Both the position numbers and the translations under genes were made by a program. Positions 3,474 to 5,417 of a stretch of 5,417 nucleotides of DNA are shown piece by piece. How positions within the stretch are numbered: position 1 is the stretch's first letter; every line of letters begins with the position of its first letter. The stretch is taken from the NCBI GenBank assembly GCA_937876495.1, contig CALEGL010000292.1, positions 1 through 5,417 on the forward strand, in the 5' to 3' direction. Under the pieces are notes generated by a model. It was not told the DNA's origin. It worked only from the letters and a program-made list of their open reading frames with translations, and did no database searches. This DNA comes from an uncultured Bifidobacterium sp. GTDB taxonomy: Bacteria; Actinomycetota; Actinomycetes; Actinomycetales; Bifidobacteriaceae.

Positions 3474-5417
3474 ACGCACGGATTGCGCGGACGACAGGGC
3501 TCCGTGACCGGCATCACGTCCCCCGCCGTTCGCGGCCGCGCCGGAGGAATCGTCTCTGGAGCCGATGAGTGCGGTGAGGGCCCAGAGGATGGAGGCCACG
3601 TCGATCCCCTCCTGAAGGAACGCCCCCGCCACCACGGGGATGAGGTCGAACGCGGCCGCCGTCATCCCCACGACGGCGAGGACCAGACCCCCGACGACGG
3701 CCTGCAGCATGATGCGTCTCGTGCGCCGCGCGATGGCCAGGGAGCCGGGGACAGCGGATATGTCATCGGTCATGATGACGGCCTGCGCCGATTCGGAGGC
3801 GGCCGTGGCTGTGCCGTCCGTCATGGCCATGCCGACGTCGGCGGCCGCGAGGACTGGAGCGTCGTTAACCCCGTCACCCACCATCATCGTCACCCGGCGC
3901 CGGTTCCGCCGCCCCGGCCGCTCCTTCTCTGACGAGTCGCCGGAACCGGCGTCGCGAACCGCCCTCAGCTTGTCCTCGGGCAGCAAATCCGCCCGGACGT
4001 CGGCAATGCCGACCTCATCGGCGATCACCTTCGCCGAAGCGAGCCTGTCGCCGGTGACCATGGTGAGCCCCGTGACGCCCATGCCGCGCAACCGGTCCAG
4101 CGACGCCCGCGAATCCGCTCTCGGAACATCGCGGAGAACGATGCGCGCGGACAGCCGCCCATCACAGGACACATAGGAGAGCATCTCGTCCGGAGCGAGA
4201 GGACGAAGCCCCTCGCAGGCGGCACGGGCGGCGTCGCAATCCGCGTCCCCCCGAGGAACGACGAAGGCCAGTCGCCCGACGCGCATATGGACGCCGTCGA
4301 CGTCGCCCTCGATGCCGTTCCCCGGATCCTCCGACACGGCGGTCACGACGGGATAGGGACGCCCCGTGGCTGCGCGCAGTCCAGCCAGGGCCTCGGATCC
4401 GGCCCGGGCGATGCCCTTGGCAAGGATGTGCACGGAGTAGGTCTCGAGCACGCCGGCCAGGGCGAGTATGCGCCTGGAGTCATCGAACCCCGACGCGCCC
4501 GCGGTCGTCCCCGTCCCCGGCGTCGATGCCCGCCATTCGCGATCGGCCCACACGGCAGCCCTCCCCAAACCACCGATGACGTCCACCGCAACCACCTGGG
4601 GGGTCTTGACCGTGACCGTGCCCGCCTTGCCGAAGAACACATGGGTGACCTCGCCCAGCGTCTCGAGCACATCCTGCGACCGGATGAGCACGCCCGCCTT
4701 GGCCCGACCCCCGGTTCCGGCGACCAAGGCCACCGGCGCCCCGATGAGAAGCGCGCCGGCGGTGGCCAGCAGCACCGCCTGCGCGAAGCCCGACCGCCCC
4801 CACCGCGCGGTCCATGCGCCCGCCGCAATCGCCAAGGACAGCAGGGTGAAGGGCACTGCGAGACGGTCCGCGGTGCGCACGGCGGGCGGGCGTGACTCCT
4901 GGGCGGAGGAGACCAGTCTGAGGATGCGCTGGTACTGCGAGTCGGCCGCCACCTGGACCGCCCGCATCGTCAGGGCGGCGGATCCGTTGACGGCTCCGGA
5001 CGGCACCCGGGCACCGGCGAACACCTCGCGAGGCAGAGGCTCGCCGTTGATGCTGCTCAGATCAAGGGTCGCCGTTCCACTGAGCAGCTCTCCATCAACG
5101 GGAACGGTCTCCCCGGGAAGCACGGCAAGCACGTCCCCCACCCTGACATCCGCGGCATCGACCGTGCGCAGAGGGAGCCCATCCGCACGACGCGGCGACG
5201 ACGGACGCTGCGACGAGTCGGACGCTGCCATTCGAGACGATTCGCCAGATGTCACGGATCGGAATCCCGACGACGTCGTTCCCCGCTCTCGGATCCCCGC
5301 TCCGGCATCCGCCCGCCGACCGACGCCCGACAGCGCCACCAGATGGGCCTCACGCGGAGCGGCGTCCATCAGTGCGCTCAGATCACCACCTGCCCGTCCC
5401 CGCGCATAGTCCTCGAT
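3471..5417 (-). CDS. P1B-type (heavy-metal) P-type ATPase, C-terminal part, key catalytic residues replaced
   Basis: The frame is open from the right edge (first visible codon 5415-5417) to TAG at 3471-3473, about 648 residues; the N-terminus and first membrane helices are outside the window. The opening residues (IEDYARGRAGGDLSALMDAAP) match the linker into the actuator domain of metal-pumping P1B ATPases, so the Met at 5369 is internal. The actuator domain contains RVGDVLAVLPGETVPVDG; two membrane helices follow (about 4755-4870), then the P and N domains, and a final helix pair ending in LQEGIDV, as in the Zn/Cd-type group. Retained motifs are MVTGD (4047-4061), LPEDK and GDGVNDAP (3855-3878). 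Lost motifs are DKTGT, now GKAGT (4617-4631); CPC, now TAG (4755-4763); HP, now HI (4425-4430); and TGE, now NGE (5040-5048). A phosphoenzyme should be impossible, so metal pumping is unlikely. Low-complexity insertions and a 30-residue Gly/Ser/Ala tail add to the divergence. Family confidence is high, metal unknown. Confidence 0.88.
   Translation of the reverse strand: MEDYARGRAGGDLSALMDAAPREAHLVALSGVGRRADAGAGIRERGTTSSGFRSVTSGESSRMAASDSSQRPSSPRRADGLPLRTVDAADVRVGDVLAVLPGETVPVDGELLSGTATLDLSSINGEPLPREVFAGARVPSGAVNGSAALTMRAVQVAADSQYQRILRLVSSAQESRPPAVRTADRLAVPFTLLSLAIAAGAWTARWGRSGFAQAVLLATAGALLIGAPVALVAGTGGRAKAGVLIRSQDVLETLGEVTHVFFGKAGTVTVKTPQVVAVDVIGGLGRAAVWADREWRASTPGTGTTAGASGFDDSRRILALAGVLETYSVHILAKGIARAGSEALAGLRAATGRPYPVVTAVSEDPGNGIEGDVDGVHMRVGRLAFVVPRGDADCDAARAACEGLRPLAPDEMLSYVSCDGRLSARIVLRDVPRADSRASLDRLRGMGVTGLTMVTGDRLASAKVIADEVGIADVRADLLPEDKLRAVRDAGSGDSSEKERPGRRNRRRVTMMVGDGVNDAPVLAAADVGMAMTDGTATAASESAQAVIMTDDISAVPGSLAIARRTRRIMLQAVVGGLVLAVVGMTAAAFDLIPVVAGAFLQEGIDVASILWALTALIGSRDDSSGAAANGGGRDAGHGALSSAQSVR

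Noticed and set aside
3461..3517. Longer fprA start at the ATG at 3517
   Set aside because: It adds 19 residues with no family resemblance and overlaps the ATPase gene by 47 bases. The GTG at 3460 sits directly before the conserved FAD fold and after TAGGCT.
2036..3568. A 510-codon open frame on the plus strand opposite fprA
   Set aside because: It is the antisense shadow of fprA in GC-rich DNA. Its translation shows no recognisable domain, and the minus-strand frame is an unmistakable FprA-type reductase.
3556..3570. Partial resemblance of TGGAGCCGATGAG to the tRNA-Gly 3' end, as a possible attachment-site copy
   Set aside because: The match is short and imperfect, lies inside the ATPase coding sequence, and no integrase or element genes are present.
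5367..5369. Treating the Met at 5369 as the start of the ATPase gene
   Set aside because: The frame continues to the window edge with residues typical of the P1B linker before the actuator domain, so the real start is outside the window.
4468..5409. A 313-codon plus-strand open frame opposite the ATPase gene
   Set aside because: Low-complexity Ala/Ser/Arg/Thr translation, antisense to a clearly recognisable P-type ATPase.

Overview
The window is high-GC DNA from an actinomycete. The HtpX sequence, the FprA-type reductase, the encoded-CCA tRNA and the TAGGCT-type -10 boxes would all suit a Bifidobacterium or close relative. That placement rests on recalled family resemblance, not a search. 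Almost everything lies on the minus strand; only the fragment at the left edge (and a possible broken small gene) is on the plus strand.

Left to right: (1) 1-241 (+) is the C-terminal two thirds of a DUF1304 membrane protein. (2) 242-765 has no confident gene. It holds a perfect Shine-Dalgarno plus ATG at 442-458 that opens a short membrane-protein-like frame cut by an in-frame TAG at 495-497, an AT-rich patch, and a few weak repeats and hairpins. (3) 766-839 (-) is a tRNA-Gly with anticodon CCC and encoded CCA, with its own promoter overlapping the htpX stop codon. (4) 896-1846 (-) is htpX, a membrane zinc metalloprotease. (5) 1847-2020 is intergenic, with a 9-bp inverted repeat. (6) 2021-3460 (-) is an FprA-type ferredoxin/adrenodoxin-NADP+ reductase, best started at a GTG. 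(7) 3471-5417 (-) is the C-terminal ~648 residues of a P1B-type (heavy-metal) P-type ATPase whose 5' end lies outside the window.

The most notable observation is the ATPase. Its frame is open throughout and the fold is clearly recognisable, with the MVTGD, PEDK and GDGVNDAP motifs intact. However, the phosphorylated aspartate of DKTGT is glycine (GKAGT), the metal-site CPC is TAG (Thr-Ala-Gly), the HP dipeptide is HI, and the TGE dephosphorylation loop is NGE. It also carries low-complexity insertions. This is either a conserved pseudo-ATPase with a non-pumping role or a gene decaying without frameshifts. A second pattern is that htpX and fprA each have the same hexamer TAGGCT 6-7 nt before the start codon, the layout expected for leaderless mRNAs. 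In fprA that hexamer contains the stop codon of the ATPase gene.

The ATPase and fprA are close enough (10 bp) to be co-transcribed. fprA and htpX also run the same way, but are 174 bp apart with a possible terminator between them. No mobile element, CRISPR array or phage gene was seen.
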